Source of the DNA: UBA7396 sp047637875
GTDB lineage: Bacteria > Patescibacteriota > Gracilibacteria > BD1-5 > UBA6164
DNA length: 64,000 bases
Direction of reading: 5' to 3'
NCBI GenBank assembly: GCA_047637875.1
Contig: JBLJBH010000025.1
Coordinates: 1-64,000, forward strand
A program made the translations under genes and the position numbers. The notes under the pieces are model-generated. The model did no database searches, was not told the origin of the DNA, and saw only the letters and a program-made list of their open reading frames with translations. This document shows positions 11,401 to 23,174 of the stretch, piece after piece; positions within the stretch are counted from its first letter, which is position 1; each line of letters opens with the position of its first letter.

Positions 11401-14400
11401 TTGATGAAAAAGTTTTTCAATTTTTTCAAGTATAACTTGCTTTTATTTCATATTCTCATGATTTTAAAGGCTTAAAGTTAGTTTTTGCAAATCATTTATC
11501 ATCAGTAATTAAAGTAATTGTTTTTTCAACTTTATCTTCTTGAGAATATTCATTGTAAAAAATTCAATCAACTCAAAGTTTACGAACTTGTTTATAATCT
11601 TTTTTTATTAATTCTACTTTTATATTTTTAAATGGAGCTTGTTTTGCATCAAAATCTAAAGTTATAAAATCAGCATTAATTCAGTCTTTTAAAGAATTAT
11701 AATAATTTGATTTTACTCAAACATAAGAATCTGTTGTATGTAAAACTTTTGATACACTGTTTGAAACTGTTTTTTTAGTATCTGGATCAACAACATCAAA
11801 ATTAAAAGTATAGATTTTTTCAGCATCTTTTATATCAGATGAAAAATTATAATCAAATTCAAATTTTCAATTTTCATCAATTTTAAAATTTGTTAATCAA
11901 GAATTTAAATTATCTCAAAAATTACAATATCCCCAATAAATACATTCAAAATATTGGCTTCATATTCAGAATTGATAATCTCAAAACTCTTTTGCATCAA
12001 AGAAATAATTTTGACTTAAAACAGAATAAACTCAAGTAGTATTTACTAAATTTCATCAAAAATAATATTTTGGAGAAATCTTAAAATTTACTTTTTCTCA
12101 AATTAAAACATCATTTTTTAAACTTTCTATATCAACTTTAAATGTAGGTTTTTTATATTCTTCAATACTAAAATATCAGTTTGTATAAACATAATCATAA
12201 TTATCTTTTATAGAAAAATTAAATCTAAAATTTCATAAATTTGATTCTTTTGGAATAACAAAACTTGTAGAAAAATTTGAATTTTCATCAATTTTCACTT
12301 CTAAAGTTCTATAATTTTCCCAATTTTCATCAATAATAGTTAAAACTCAAGTTTTGATTTTAGATTTTTTAAATCCATCAAAATGAAATTCTCTTAATAA
12401 TCATTTAATAAAAACTTCATCTCCAGGTCTATAAATAGGTCTATCAGAATAAACATAAGCATAGTTTTTTGTAGAACTATCCATTCATGAAATATATTTA
12501 AAATCATAATTTGAGAAAAAATCATCTCCAGAAACTACTCAATAATTTTTATCGTTTTTTGCTACTAAATAAGAAATATTTTCTAAATCTGAATCAATAA
12601 TATATGCTTTTTTATTTGTATCAAAACTATATTTTATAGTTGTTTTATTGTAATTATAATCATAAAAATCTAGTTTTAAGTCTTTTACTTCATCATTTTT
12701 TACAAAATCAGTTGCATATAAAATTGATTTGTTTTTTGCTTTTTCTAAAAATAAACTCATATCAGTTCTTACAATCAAATTTCTTGAATAATTTAATTCT
12801 TTTGATTTATTTTCATCTGTAAATATTTCTATTCATACAAAATAAGCATTTGTTTTGTATCACAAAATATCATTTTCTAAATCAAATTTATTATGCGTAA
12901 GATTCCAGAAATTATTTCTTACTGGAAGTTTTTTTGAAGTTTTTTTCAAACAAGAAGTAAAATTTCAGTATGGTGAAAGTAAAAAGTTTTTATAATCTTC
13001 TTCACTCATTTCACATATTTCAGCATAAACATCTTGAGTATTTATAGTTTGAATGTTAAAAATAATAGGAAGATTTTTAGGAAATACATTTATAAAATTA
13101 TTAAAATGAGTATAAATATATTTATCTTTTGGTTTTATTTCTGAAGTTTTTAAGTCTTTTATAAAATCATTTTGTAAAATATTTCAATATTTATCTGTTA
13201 ATTTTTTTACAAAAATTTGATAATTTGTATTTGGATTTAATCTAGTTTGTAGAGCATATAAATATTCTCAATTTTTGGCTTGTGGACAATATCAAGCAGA
13301 AATAAGTTTATTATTTTTTTCTTCAAAAGAAAGTCAATCTAAACTTCTTTCAAAATTCCAATCATAAATATATTCTCAAAAAGTTACATCTTTTAAAGCT
13401 CAAGAATTTGAAAAAGTTATATATTTTTTATTATCTGAAAAATTATCAAGTTCATTATTTAGATATAAACAAGATTTTGAATAATCTATAAATTTATAAT
13501 CCAAAACTTTTAATTCTTTGGAAGTATTGTATGTATAAACAACATCATTTTGTAATGAATTATTAGCTTTTTTAAGCAAATTTATAGTATATGTATTATC
13601 ATTTACAAGATCTTGATTTAATTCAAGTTTTATAGATTTTTTATTATCTACAATTTCTTTTTTATCATTTTCCTCTTTAAAATAATTTATTTTAAAATCT
13701 ATATTTTTATTATTTTTTACATCTTTTACTTGGAAAAAATCTTTATTTAATAATACATCTTCATAAAAATTTAGTCTAAAAAATTCTTGATTATTAGATA
13801 AAAATTTATTTTCATAAGTTGTGTTTCTTGTATCAATTAAAGCTCAAGTATTACTATAAATATTTTTAAAAGTTTCAATATCTGAAATGAGAGAAGTTGA
13901 TTTTATTTCTTTTGAAAAATCTTTTTTTAACGCAATATTTCAATATTTTGGTTTTAATCATGATTTTATATCAATTTTATAAGATGTATCATAAAAAAAC
14001 TCTCAAGATAAAGGTTTAATTAAAAAACTATTTTGTGATTGTAAAACTCTTTCAACTCTGTATTTTAATTCTACCCAATTTGATTTTTCTTTATTTACAA
14101 AATCAGGAGAATATAAAGATAAATTTTTATTTATTTCCTCAACATCTACTGGAAAATTAAAACTCAAATTTATATAATTTTTTGGAATAAAACTATCATC
14201 AATATTTACTTGTAATTCAGGAGTTACAAAACTTCAAGTAAAATTGTTTTCAAGTTCATAATTCATTCAACTCATATATTTCACTTCATAATCATATTTT
14301 GTAGCTCAAGCAAATGTAGTTTTAGGTATAAATTCCAAAACAGAAGTAGTTGTCCAAGAACATTTTCAATCAACTTTTGGAGTGATTTCTATAGGACAAG

Positions 14401-14971
14401 CTAAATTATTTTTTTCTTCTAAAGAAGTAAGAGAAATTTGTGGAATACTAAAAAAAACAACTAAATTTTTTGTTAAATCATCTAGTTTTTCTTCAGGTAA
14501 AACTTTTACAACTTTAGCTCAAGGGACTGCTGAAAATATAAAAACTGCATCATCTTGTAAACTATCTTTTTTTGTAGATAATAAATTTTTTGAAATTACG
14601 ATAGTATAATCTTGACCTATAGTTAGTTTTTCAGTTAATTCATAACTAATAGTATTTGGAGATTTTTGTTTTAAAATTCAAGGAATATATGGTTGTATAG
14701 AAAATATTTCTTTTGAAATACTATCTGAGTCAATATCCTTTGAAAAACTTATGTCTATAGTTTTCACATTGTATGGAAGTTTTTTAACTGATAAATCAAA
14801 ATTTCCTCACGAAACTTCAAAAGGAGTAAAAACTCCATTTTTTGAAAAATTAAAAAACACTAACAAAGAAACAAAAATAACAAATATAACTCAAAATAAA
14901 ATAGAAAATATTTTTTTATTCTCTAAAAATAAATCATAAATCTTTGTTTTATATTCTGATAATTTTCTCAT
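8429..14971 (-). CDS. Bacterial alpha-2-macroglobulin family protein, membrane anchored
   Basis: A 2180-aa protein, about 10% of the window. An N-terminal membrane segment (about 21-42, FSILFGVIFVIFVSLLVFF) is followed by Ig-like and MG-type domains and then a thiol-ester motif PYGCSEQRTSA near residue 1643. The Cys and Gln that form the thiol ester are intact, and the usual CGEQ is CSEQ here. A helical thiol-ester domain and a terminal receptor-like domain follow. Such proteins covalently trap attacking proteases and protect the envelope. The anchor is a transmembrane helix, not the lipobox common in relatives. I found no frameshift; the frame agrees at several checkpoints. Confidence 0.93.
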
Positions 14972-15059
14972 AAATTGATAGTTAAGATATAATTCTCTAC
15001 ATTATATACTTTTACAAAACTTTACAAATAAAATGACAATATTTTTAACAAAAAAATTA

Positions 15060-15087
15060 TTGACATTTTATAAAAAATATTTATATT
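15060..15087 (+). promoter_or_regulatory. Sigma70-type promoter for the gene at 15125
   Basis: TTGACA at 15060-15065, a 16-base spacer and TATATT at 15082-15087, placing the start about 30 bases upstream of the ATG. An AAGGAG ribosome-binding site (about 15111-15116) is present, unusual in this window. Confidence 0.7.
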
Positions 15088-15124
15088 CTTTTTAACTTTT
15101 CAGAATTTTGAAGGAGTTTTAGAA

Positions 15125-15523
15125 ATGAACCAAAAAGATCCTATCAGAAAATCTATATTAGTATTATCGCTTTTTTGTGGAGTTTTCCTTTTATTATTAG
15201 GAATTCTTTCAAGGGAGATTGATACTGACTATATACTTCTTTCTATTATTACTTTTATCTCTGCATACCTTGATCCTTATATAAAACTTGCTTATAAAAG
15301 ACATAAGGAAAAAGTTGCAGAGGAAAAAAGACAAAAAGAGGAGGAAATAAAAAGAAAAGCTATACAAGAAAAACAAAAACAAAAACAAATACAAGAACAA
15401 ATTGAATTTGATAAGCAACAAGAAAGGGAGAGACAGGAAGCTATTAGAATTGCTCAAGAGAACCTTAGAAAAAAGGCCTCTGGCAAAATAAGAACTTCCT
15501 GAAACAAAAACCCCAGTGCATAG
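15125..15523 (+). CDS. Hypothetical membrane protein with charged coiled-coil tail
   Basis: Two membrane segments (about 10-28 and 37-52) are followed by a long Lys/Glu/Gln coiled coil (about 58-118). It is atypical here: it has a good promoter and Shine-Dalgarno, and all its glycines are GGN. The only in-frame UGA (15500-15502) sits exactly where a standard-code gene would end, just before the terminator stem. Under table 25 translation runs 7 codons further to UAG at 15521, inside the terminator loop. This suggests either recent import from a standard-code genome or a strongly expressed native gene. Function unknown. Confidence 0.75.
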
Positions 15524-15536
15524 CGCTGGGGTTTTT
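15506..15536 (+). terminator. Strong terminator after the coiled-coil gene
   Basis: Arms AAAAACCCCAG (15506-15516) and CTGGGGTTTTT (15526-15536); more GC-rich than other terminators here. The code-25 UAG stop lies in its loop. Confidence 0.9.
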
Positions 15537-15540
15537 CATA

Positions 15541-16449
15541 TTATCCTCTAATAATATCTTCATGTACAGAATTTGCAGCTAAACATCATTCAGCAGCACT
15601 CATAATAGTTTGTTTAAATTTATTACTATTTGTTGTTACATCTCCTGCAGCGTATAAACCTTTCACAGAAGTTTGTTGTCTTTTATCAACTACTAAACAT
15701 CATTCTTCATCTTTCTCTGGAGTGAGTTTTTCTATTACTTGTACATTAGGATTTGTTCCTACTGCAACAAACATTCCTTCTGCTGGTAGTTCTCTTCCTG
15801 ATTTTAAGATAACTTTTTCCATAAAAAATCACCCAGCAATTTCTTCTATTTGTTCATTTAAAACAAATTCTATATTTTCTCTTTTTCTAGCTTGTTCTAC
15901 CCAAATATCTTCAGCTCTAAAAGTATCTCTTCTATGAACTAGATAAACTTTTTTACAAATATCTGATAAATAAATAGCTTCTGTAACTGCTGTATTTCCT
16001 CATCCAGCAACTACTACAGTCATATTTTTAAAGAAATTTCCATCACAAGTAGCACAGTATGAAACTCATTTTCAAAGAAATTCTTCTTCTCATTTTACTC
16101 AAAGATGTTTATGAGAATTTCATGTTGCAACTATAACATATTTAGAAGAAAATTCTTTTCCAGAACTTGTTTTTATATAAAAAATATCATCTTTTTTTTC
16201 TAAATCTACCACAAGTTCATTTAGTATTTCACTACCAGAGTTTTCTGCATGTTCTTTAAAACTATCCATAATTTGTTTTCCAGGTGCTGAAAAAACTCCT
16301 GGCCAATTCTCTACTTTATGAGAAGTTGCTAAAGCCCCACCTGGTTGAGCTCCAATAATAATATTTTTTATTTTATAACGGGATGCATACATTCCAGCTG
16401 GATATCAAGCACTTCAAGCTCATATAATTATTAAATCATGTGTTGTCAT
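15541..16449 (-). CDS. trxB: Thioredoxin-disulfide reductase
   Basis: A 302-aa FAD/NADPH flavoprotein that reduces thioredoxin. The N-terminal dinucleotide motif IIIGAGSAGYPAG is written with UGA glycines. The redox-active CATC motif (GVSYCATCDG, near residue 133) is intact, as are the NADPH-binding VVVAGGGNTAVTEA region and the C-terminal GLYAAGDVTT. The length matches low-molecular-weight TrxB. It is a single-gene unit behind the sod terminator, and with sod it suggests oxygen or redox stress handling. Confidence 0.95.
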
Positions 16450-16469
16450 ATATTTATTTTTAAAAGTTA

Positions 16470-16495
16470 AAACACTATACAAAAGTATAGTGTTT
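16470..16495. terminator. Terminator of the superoxide dismutase gene
   Basis: Arms AAACACTATAC (16470-16480) and GTATAGTGTTT (16485-16495), four-base loop, between sod and trxB on the minus strand. Confidence 0.8.
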
Positions 16496-16528
16496 ATTAT
16501 ATAAATATTTATTTTTTTGCAAGTTTTT

Positions 16529-17104
16529 TTATATCATTTCTTCTACTCTTTTCCAATCAACTAAATTCCAAAAATTTTCGAGATATTTTGGTCTAGCATT
16601 TCTAGTATCAATATAATAAGCATGTTCCCAAACATCACAAGTTAGAAGTGCTTTTTTATCAGTTGTAAGAATAGTTCAAGCATTTGAAGTATTAACAATT
16701 TCAAGTTTTCCATCAGTATTTAATACAAGCCAAGTCCAACCAGAACCAAAATTTCAAATAGCTGATTTTGTAAATAATTCTTTAAAAACATCAAAATTTC
16801 CAAAATCTCTATTTATAAGTTCAGCTGTTTTCCCTGAAATTGGTTTTGCTTTTGGAGTTAATCAGAAGAAATAAAACGTATGATTCCAAATTTGAGCTGC
16901 ATTATTAAAAATAGGTCAAGCAGGTGCTTTTTTTACTATTTCTTCTAAAGACATATTTTCAAACTCTGTTCCAACAATCAAATTATTTAAATTATCTACA
17001 TATGCTTTGTGATGTTTTCAATAATGGTATTCTAAAGTTTCAGATGAAATATAAGGCTCTAAAGCATTCATTTCATAAGGTAATTTTGGTAATTCGTGTG
17101 TCAT
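16529..17104 (-). CDS. Fe/Mn superoxide dismutase
   Basis: A 191-aa superoxide dismutase. It has the N-terminal ELPKLPYEMNALEPYIS and metal-binding His in YHYGKHHKAYV, the central NFGSGWTWLVL, and the signature DVWEHAYYID near residue 155, which supplies Asp and His ligands. Iron versus manganese cannot be decided by eye; the pattern is closer to SodB. It detoxifies superoxide in the cytoplasm. The neighbouring trxB and SDR genes share its strand. Confidence 0.94.
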
Positions 17105-17166
17105 ATTTTATAAGTTAGATTATAATTATTTGTATTATAATGATTTTTTAAAAATTAAAATATTTT

Positions 17167-17961
17167 CTATCTATATCATCCATCAATCATATAATCTCTT
17201 CAAGAAGAATATGGAAGAGTTAGAAATGCTAAAATATTTTGAGCAATTTCTTCTGGGTTAGCCATTCTTCCAGACCAAACTTTTTCCATTTCTTTAGCCA
17301 TTTCATCTACTGGAACTGAATTATTCATATCAGTTGCAATCCATCCAGGAGCTACTCAATTAACTATAATTTTATGTTCTTTATGAAAATCTTCTCATAT
17401 ATTTCTAACCATATTTATCATTGCAGCTTTAGATGCATCATACGGAGAAGAAAATATCCCATAACTATCAACTCAATTTGTAGAAGTAATCAAAACTATT
17501 TTTCACCTAACTTCATCAATTATTTCTTGAGTTTTCATTACATTTCTAGCATATTTTAAAGCTAAAAATGTTCCAGTTACATTTATAGCAAATACTTTAT
17601 TCCAAAGTTCTGCTGTTTGTTCATCAAAAGGAGTATCAGGACTTATTCAAACTGAATGAACTAAGAAATCAACTCTTTTAGATATTTTTTTTACTTCATC
17701 AAAAAATACTTTTACAGATTCTTCACTTTCAGCTTCATAAGGTAATGCTTTTACTAAAATATTTTGTTTCCCTGATTTTAAAGCAGCATCTTGAATAGTT
17801 TCTATGGCTTTTTTAGTTTTTTCAATATTTCTACTTGCTGTAACTATTACATTTCATCAAGAACTTGCTATAAGTTCTGCTGTAGCTAAGCCTATACCAC
17901 TTGCTCATCAGGTTACTATACTAGTAGTACCTGAAAAATCAAAATTTATTCTTTTTTTCAT
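17167..17961 (-). CDS. Short-chain dehydrogenase/reductase (SDR)
   Basis: A 264-aa classical SDR with Rossmann motif TGGASGIG (two consecutive UGA codons give the Gly pair), the HSVGISPD segment, and active-site Ser plus YDASK near residue 173. It resembles FabG-like oxidoreductases, but the substrate cannot be called from sequence. It ends shortly after the YMIDGGYR tail typical of the family. Lies upstream of sod on the same strand. Confidence 0.9.
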
Positions 17962-17984
17962 AATTTTATATTTTTAAATAATAA

Positions 17985-18058
17985 AAACTATACTTTTTAT
18001 AGTTTATTGTTTATTTTTAAAAGTCAAATTAAAAGCTATACTTTTATATAGTTTTTTT
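17985..18058. repeat. Two related hairpins in a divergent intergenic region
   Basis: Hairpin 1 (17985-18005) has arms AAACTATA/TATAGTTT. Hairpin 2 (18031-18058) has imperfect arms AAAAGCTATA/TATAGTTTTT. Both share the CTATAC core seen in the sod terminator. They lie between the divergent SDR and LemA-like genes, where no terminator is needed. Confidence 0.5.
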
Positions 18059-18119
18059 AATTAATTTGATTTTTATATAAATTTTATTATAAATAAATTA
18101 TTATTTTTAAATATATAAA

Positions 18120-18629
18120 ATGAATATCTTTATAATCTCAATAATAATCTGAATAATTATTTTAATAGTTATTTTCAATATTTTTTTAATACTTTTTGAT
18201 AAAAAACTAAAAATACTTGAAAAACAAATAATACTTTTATTTGAAAAAAGAACTAATTTAGTACCTTCTTTATATGAAATAACAAAAATTTATTTAAATA
18301 AACATGATGAAGTTTTTAAAGAAATTATAAAATTGAGAAAGATAGAATTCAATAATTATAATGAAACTTTTATAGAAAAAATACATAATGAAACTTTAAT
18401 ACATCATGAATTAAATTTTATTTTTAAAGTAGCAAATAAACATCAAAAAATTCAAAAAGATGAGAAATTTTTACTTATAAGAGATTTATTTTTAGAAAAT
18501 AGTTTTAATATATGAAAAAAAGTAGAACTTTATAAAAATATAATTAAAAAATTAAATAAAATGATACTTTTAAAAAACTTAACTATTATTTGATTATTTA
18601 TTAATATAGAAAAAAGAAATCAAATATAA
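18120..18629 (+). CDS. lemA: LemA-family-like membrane protein
   Basis: A 169-aa protein with one N-terminal membrane helix (about 2-24, IFIISIIIGIIILIVIFNIF) and a helical domain that begins KRTNLVPSLYEITKIYLNKH. That matches the LemA pattern of an NLVP motif after the anchor, followed by antiparallel helices. LemA function is poorly known; it is often near M48 peptidases, though not adjacent here. UGA gives Gly in the anchor. Length is typical. Confidence 0.78.
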
Positions 18630-18660
18630 AAAAAAGATTTTGCAATGCAAAATCTTTTTT
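18630..18660. terminator. Bidirectional terminator
   Basis: 14-bp arms AAAAAAGATTTTGC and complement around an AAT loop; serves the convergent LemA-like and LPQTG genes. Confidence 0.9.
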
Positions 18661-18675
18661 TTATATTTCTTAAAA

Positions 18676-19344
18676 TTATGCTCTTCTTCTAGAATACATA
18701 AATCCTAAACCTAACATCATAGCTAAAATAACAATCATCATTTCAGCAGGTCCTGTTTGTGGTAAAGCTTCAGCAGTAGTTGCTGCAACTTCTGTAGTAA
18801 TACCTGAAGCAGTATCTGGAACAACTGTTTCAACTGGAGCGGCATCCATAGCAGGAACTTCTTCAACTGGAGCAGCATTTAAATCTTCAACTGGTGTCTC
18901 AACTGCAAAAGTTTCTGGAGTTGTAAATGTAACCATACCATCAACACCATTTTCAATTACATTTCCTTCAACATCTGAAGCAAATACAACTACTAAATTA
19001 TATTCTTCATTTGGAGTTAAAGGTTCTTGAGTGTCAACAGATAATTCACTAGATCCTGATAAAACTAATGAAGATATAATAATTTCTCTAGTATCATCAG
19101 CTTTTGGAGTTAATAAAAATTCAAATAAAGACGTATCTTCAAGTAAATCTTTGTTAAAAGAAATAATTAAAGTATCTTGATCAACAACTTTTACTTCTTT
19201 CATTGAAAAAGCTTCAACAGTTGTTTGAGTCATTGTAGTATCAGTAGTTACTCATGAATTTGTCATTCAAGTTGCATAAGCACTAGATAAAGTAAAAGTA
19301 AGCATTAAAGCTCAAACTAATATTTTTTTTGTTGTATTATACAT
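18676..19344 (-). CDS. Secreted surface protein with LPQTG sorting signal
   Basis: A 222-aa protein with a signal peptide (MYNTTKKILVGALMLTFTL, cleavage near SSAYA), a SbsA/Big_5-like Ig domain (about 45-140, ending GNVIENGVDGMVTFTT), an Ala/Pro/Glu-rich linker and LPQTG at residues 194-198. A hydrophobic helix and an RRRA tail follow. This is a complete sortase sorting signal, or it could be an archaeosortase-like variant. No sortase gene is in the window. UGA is used for Gly only near the N terminus; the mature part uses GGN. An alternative start lies 2 codons upstream. Confidence 0.85.
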
Positions 19345-19458
19345 AAACATTATAATTAATAAATAAAAATAAACTTGTAAATTATTGTAACTTTTTTAGA
19401 ATGTTATCTAAAGTACATTTTGATTATATCATAGATTTTATTTATTTGCAAATATTTT

Positions 19459-20013
19459 ATGAAAAAAAATAATTTTTGATACACACTAACTGAACTTATC
19501 GTTATTATAGCCATTATTTGAATATTGGCAGTTTGAGCAAGTAGAATAAATTTTAATCCTCAAATAGATAAACAGAACTCAGAGCTATTTACAAATAATA
19601 TATTTACAAGCATAGAATCAGTTAGAAATAATTCCCTACTTTGAAAATGAGTTTTAAGTTGAAGTTTACTTGTTCATCCAGAAAAATGGATAATAAATAT
19701 TTCTACAAACAATAGTTGAAGTATAAGCTCTAAATATTTAAACAATTGAGTTGAAAAAAATTTAGATGACTTTTCAGTAAGTTTTATTAATAGCTTTGCT
19801 AATATAAATAAATTAACTTGTAAAAATCTAGATTGAACAAATTCTAGCATAGGTACAAATATTGATTTAGAATTTTCTTGAAATGAATTAAGTTTAAGTT
19901 GATGTAATTCTCCAGAGCAAAGAGTTTTAGAAATAACAACAAAGTATAAAAATTTTGAAAATATAATAAATATAAATTCAACAACTTGATTAATACAAAA
20001 AATTAAAAACTAG
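19459..20013 (+). CDS. Type IV prepilin/pseudopilin
   Basis: A 184-aa prepilin. The class III signal is MKKNNFG then YTLTELIVIIAIIGILAVG: cleavage between Gly7 and Tyr8, Glu at mature +5, then a hydrophobic helix. The globular domain carries two Cys (LTCKN, SGCNS) that may pair. It resembles minor pilins or GspH-type pseudopilins. No assembly genes adjoin it. Followed by a terminator that overlaps the convergent flippase gene. Confidence 0.88.
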
Positions 20014-20028
20014 TTAAAACTAGTTTTT
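20005..20028. terminator. Terminator shared by convergent genes
   Basis: Arms AAAAACTAG and CTAGTTTTT with a 6-base loop; it contains the prepilin stop and the flippase stop. Confidence 0.75.
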
Positions 20029-21500
20029 TTTATTAATTTTTTATTTAAAAAGTATAAAAAAATTGAAAATAAAATAAAAATCAAAGTTCAATAAATAAAT
20101 AAATTTCAATAAATTCAAAGAGAATAATTCAAAAGTAAATAATTTCAAAATAAAAATATACTTAAAGAGAATAAAATCACTTTAATAATATAAATAAAAT
20201 CAAAATCAAATTTTATAATTTTTCTAGAGAAATAATATCAAAGTCAAAATAAAACTAATTGACTTATTAAAGTGATAAAAGCTGCTCAAACAAAACTATA
20301 AACTGGAATCAAAATCAAATTTCAAATTATATTTATAAAAGTGACAATTAAATTTATATAAACTAACTTTTTTTCATTTTTTGATGAAATAAATATATAG
20401 TTAAAAAGTGATGAAATAAAATTAAAAAGTAAAACTAAAAGTACGAGTAGCATAGCATCATAAGAAGTATATTTATGAATAGAATTATCTAAATATTCAG
20501 GTGTAGCTATAATACTGATAATATCTTTTCAAAATAAAATCCCCAAAACTACAACCAAAAATCAAAATGAAAATAAAAATTTAAAACTATTCCCTAAAAT
20601 AATTTTTATTTTTTCTATATTATTTTCTTTAAAATTTTCGCTTAACGCAGGTAAAATACTATTTAAAAAGAAAACTCAAATAACCATCAAAACTTCAATT
20701 ATTTTCATAGGAAGTGAATAAAGTGCTATACTTATATCTGCTTTTGAAGCACTTTCTAAAAGTGATAAAATAACTACATCAACTTTAAAATAAATTACAC
20801 TTAGAAATAAAGCAATTCAATTTGGAAGCGAAATCTTAAATAGATGCTTCATGTATTCTATATCAAATAAAAATCTTACCTTTACTATTTTATTTGCATA
20901 ATAAAAATTCAAAAAGAAATTAACTATTATTCAAACTAGTCAACTAATCATTATCAAAATAAAAGCTAAATCAAAATTGAAAGTTTCACTTTTTGGAAAA
21001 ATTATAAAAATAACTCAAAGTATTAAAGCTAAATTTACTATTTTTCATAAAACAAAAGTAAAACTTGAAAACTCTATTTTCATATAAGCTTGCATCAAAG
21101 ACAAAACTGAAGAATTCATCAAACTAAAAACTGAAAAAATTGATATAATAAAAATAGATATTAAAGAAACTGTTGTATTATATCAAGGAATAAATAAAGC
21201 AACTAAAATTGATAAAAATATTATTAAAATTCATAAAATAAATCTCAAACTCATAACATTTCAAACTATTTTTTCTGAATCTTGTCTATTTTTTGAAATC
21301 TCTCTAACTGAAATAGTATAAAGTCATAAATCTGCTAAAAAAGTAAAAATAGACAAATAATTATATATTTTATTGTATTGTCAATACATTTCAGGAGATA
21401 AATATTTAGTTAAAGATGAGATTAAAAATATTGAAATAATGGCTGTAAATACTTTAGAAAGTATTTGTGAAATAGTATTTGAAGCAATTTTTTTTAACAT
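20010..21500 (-). CDS. Polysaccharide flippase (Wzx/MATE-like) membrane protein
   Basis: A 496-aa polytopic membrane protein with about 12-14 helices. The N terminus (MLKKIASNTISQILSKVFTA) and the loop TKYLSPEMYGQYNKIYNYLS match O-antigen/polysaccharide transporters of the MOP superfamily that flip lipid-linked sugars. It is not MurJ by obvious motifs. Its end overlaps the prepilin stop region by a few bases. With the glycosyltransferases at 51-53 kb it implies surface glycan synthesis. Confidence 0.87.
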
Positions 21501-21573
21501 TTATAAATTGAAAAAAAATAAATTTGCTTTATAGTATAAAAAATTTTAAAAAAGTAAAAAAATATATAACAAT

Positions 21574-23091
21574 ATGTACAAGAAATTATTGATTTTAGCT
21601 GTTATTTCTACATTATTTTGAATATGAATTTATTATTATATAAACTACATTTATAATCCAACTAGTAAAAAAGAAACAAAAATAATAAAAAACGAAATTT
21701 TAAATCTAGAAGAAATAAATCAAAATGATGAAGAAAATTTATCAGAAATAAAAGAAATTGACTTAGATAAAGAAGAAAGAATTGAAATGCTAAGAAAAAG
21801 ATTTACCTTAAAATGAACTATTTCAAGATGAGATAGTTATGCTTCTTGAAATCAACCAATACTTGCACTAAACGAGTATTTAAAAGCTTTAAGACAAAGT
21901 CCAAATGATGAACAAATAATAAAAAAATTATCTTTAGTTTATTTTGATTTAAAAAGATTTTCAAAAGTTATAGAAACTTATAAACAAGTTTTAAGTACAT
22001 TAAATGATAAAGAAAAAGAAATATATATCTTATCTTCTTTATACAATCTAGATTTTACATCTTCTACTCAAATAAAATCTTTAAGTGAAGAAATAAGAAA
22101 TTTATGATTTTCAAAAGAAGAAACTTTTTATTATATAAATTCAATAAATTGTACTATAAGTTTTCATGAGTGTAAGAAAAATTACGAAACTTATTTTAAA
22201 AATTACCCTGATTTTCAGTTTGAAAAATTAAAAAACATTCAAAAAGCTATTAATAATTATAAAAACTTTCAAATTGATAATTTGTATTATAAAGATGCAT
22301 TAATTATTTGAGCTTTTTTTCAAGATAAATTATATAGTGTAAGTAATATATTATCTAAAAAATTACTAAATGAAAAAGTTGATTACAAACCTATTATTCT
22401 GGTAGCTTGAAAATGATATTATGAATTATGAGATTTAGAAAATGCAAAAATTTATTTAGAAAAATACTACTCTTTAGATCCAAAAGATCTTAATATAACT
22501 TATATTTTATGAGATATAAGTTTTAAACTAAAAGATTATACTACAAGTAATTTATATTTTAATTCGGCTTTAAAAAATTGATTTGAACCAAAAATTGAAC
22601 TTCAAAGAAAATTAGCTTATAATTATTATTTATCTTGAGATAAAAGATCTATGATAAATGTTTTTTGATATTTAATTGATGAAAAAGATTCTTCAATTGA
22701 TGATTATTCATTGTGAATTTATCATGCTATTTTAGAGTGAAGAAACTCAAATGCTGTTTCTTGGTCTTTAAAGTGAATAGAAAAATTTAAAAATCAAGAG
22801 TGATATGAAATATTTTATTGATATTTAGGTTGGATAAATAGAGAAGAAAAAAATTTTCAAAAAGCTAGAGAGTATCTAAAACAATGAAATAAAATAAACT
22901 CAAAAAATCCTCTAATAACTCTAAATTTATGATATTTGGAAGAATATCAAGAAAATTATAATTTGGCTTTACTATATTTTAAAAGAACTATAAATATAAA
23001 CTGAGATGGAGAATTTTGAGAACTAGCAAAAGAGGAAATAAAACAAATTGAAAAATACTTAGAAATTTCAAAAAAAGAAAAAAAACAATAA
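21574..23091 (+). CDS. Membrane-anchored TPR-repeat protein
   Basis: A 505-aa protein with one N-terminal membrane helix (about 4-21, LLILAVISTLFGIWIY), an acidic linker, then repeated helix pairs with TPR character (NEYLKALRQSPNDEQIIKKL, and later GWKYYELGDLENAKIYLEKY). The repeats face the outside or periplasm-like space. Likely a scaffold; partner unknown. About 20 UGA glycines occur at TPR positions where Gly is expected. Confidence 0.82.
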
Positions 23092-23174
23092 TTTTGTAAA
23101 ATGTAAAGTAGTTATTATTTGTAAAAACTTATTTTTTAAATATATAATTAAACCTTATAAATTAATTTTTTCAT

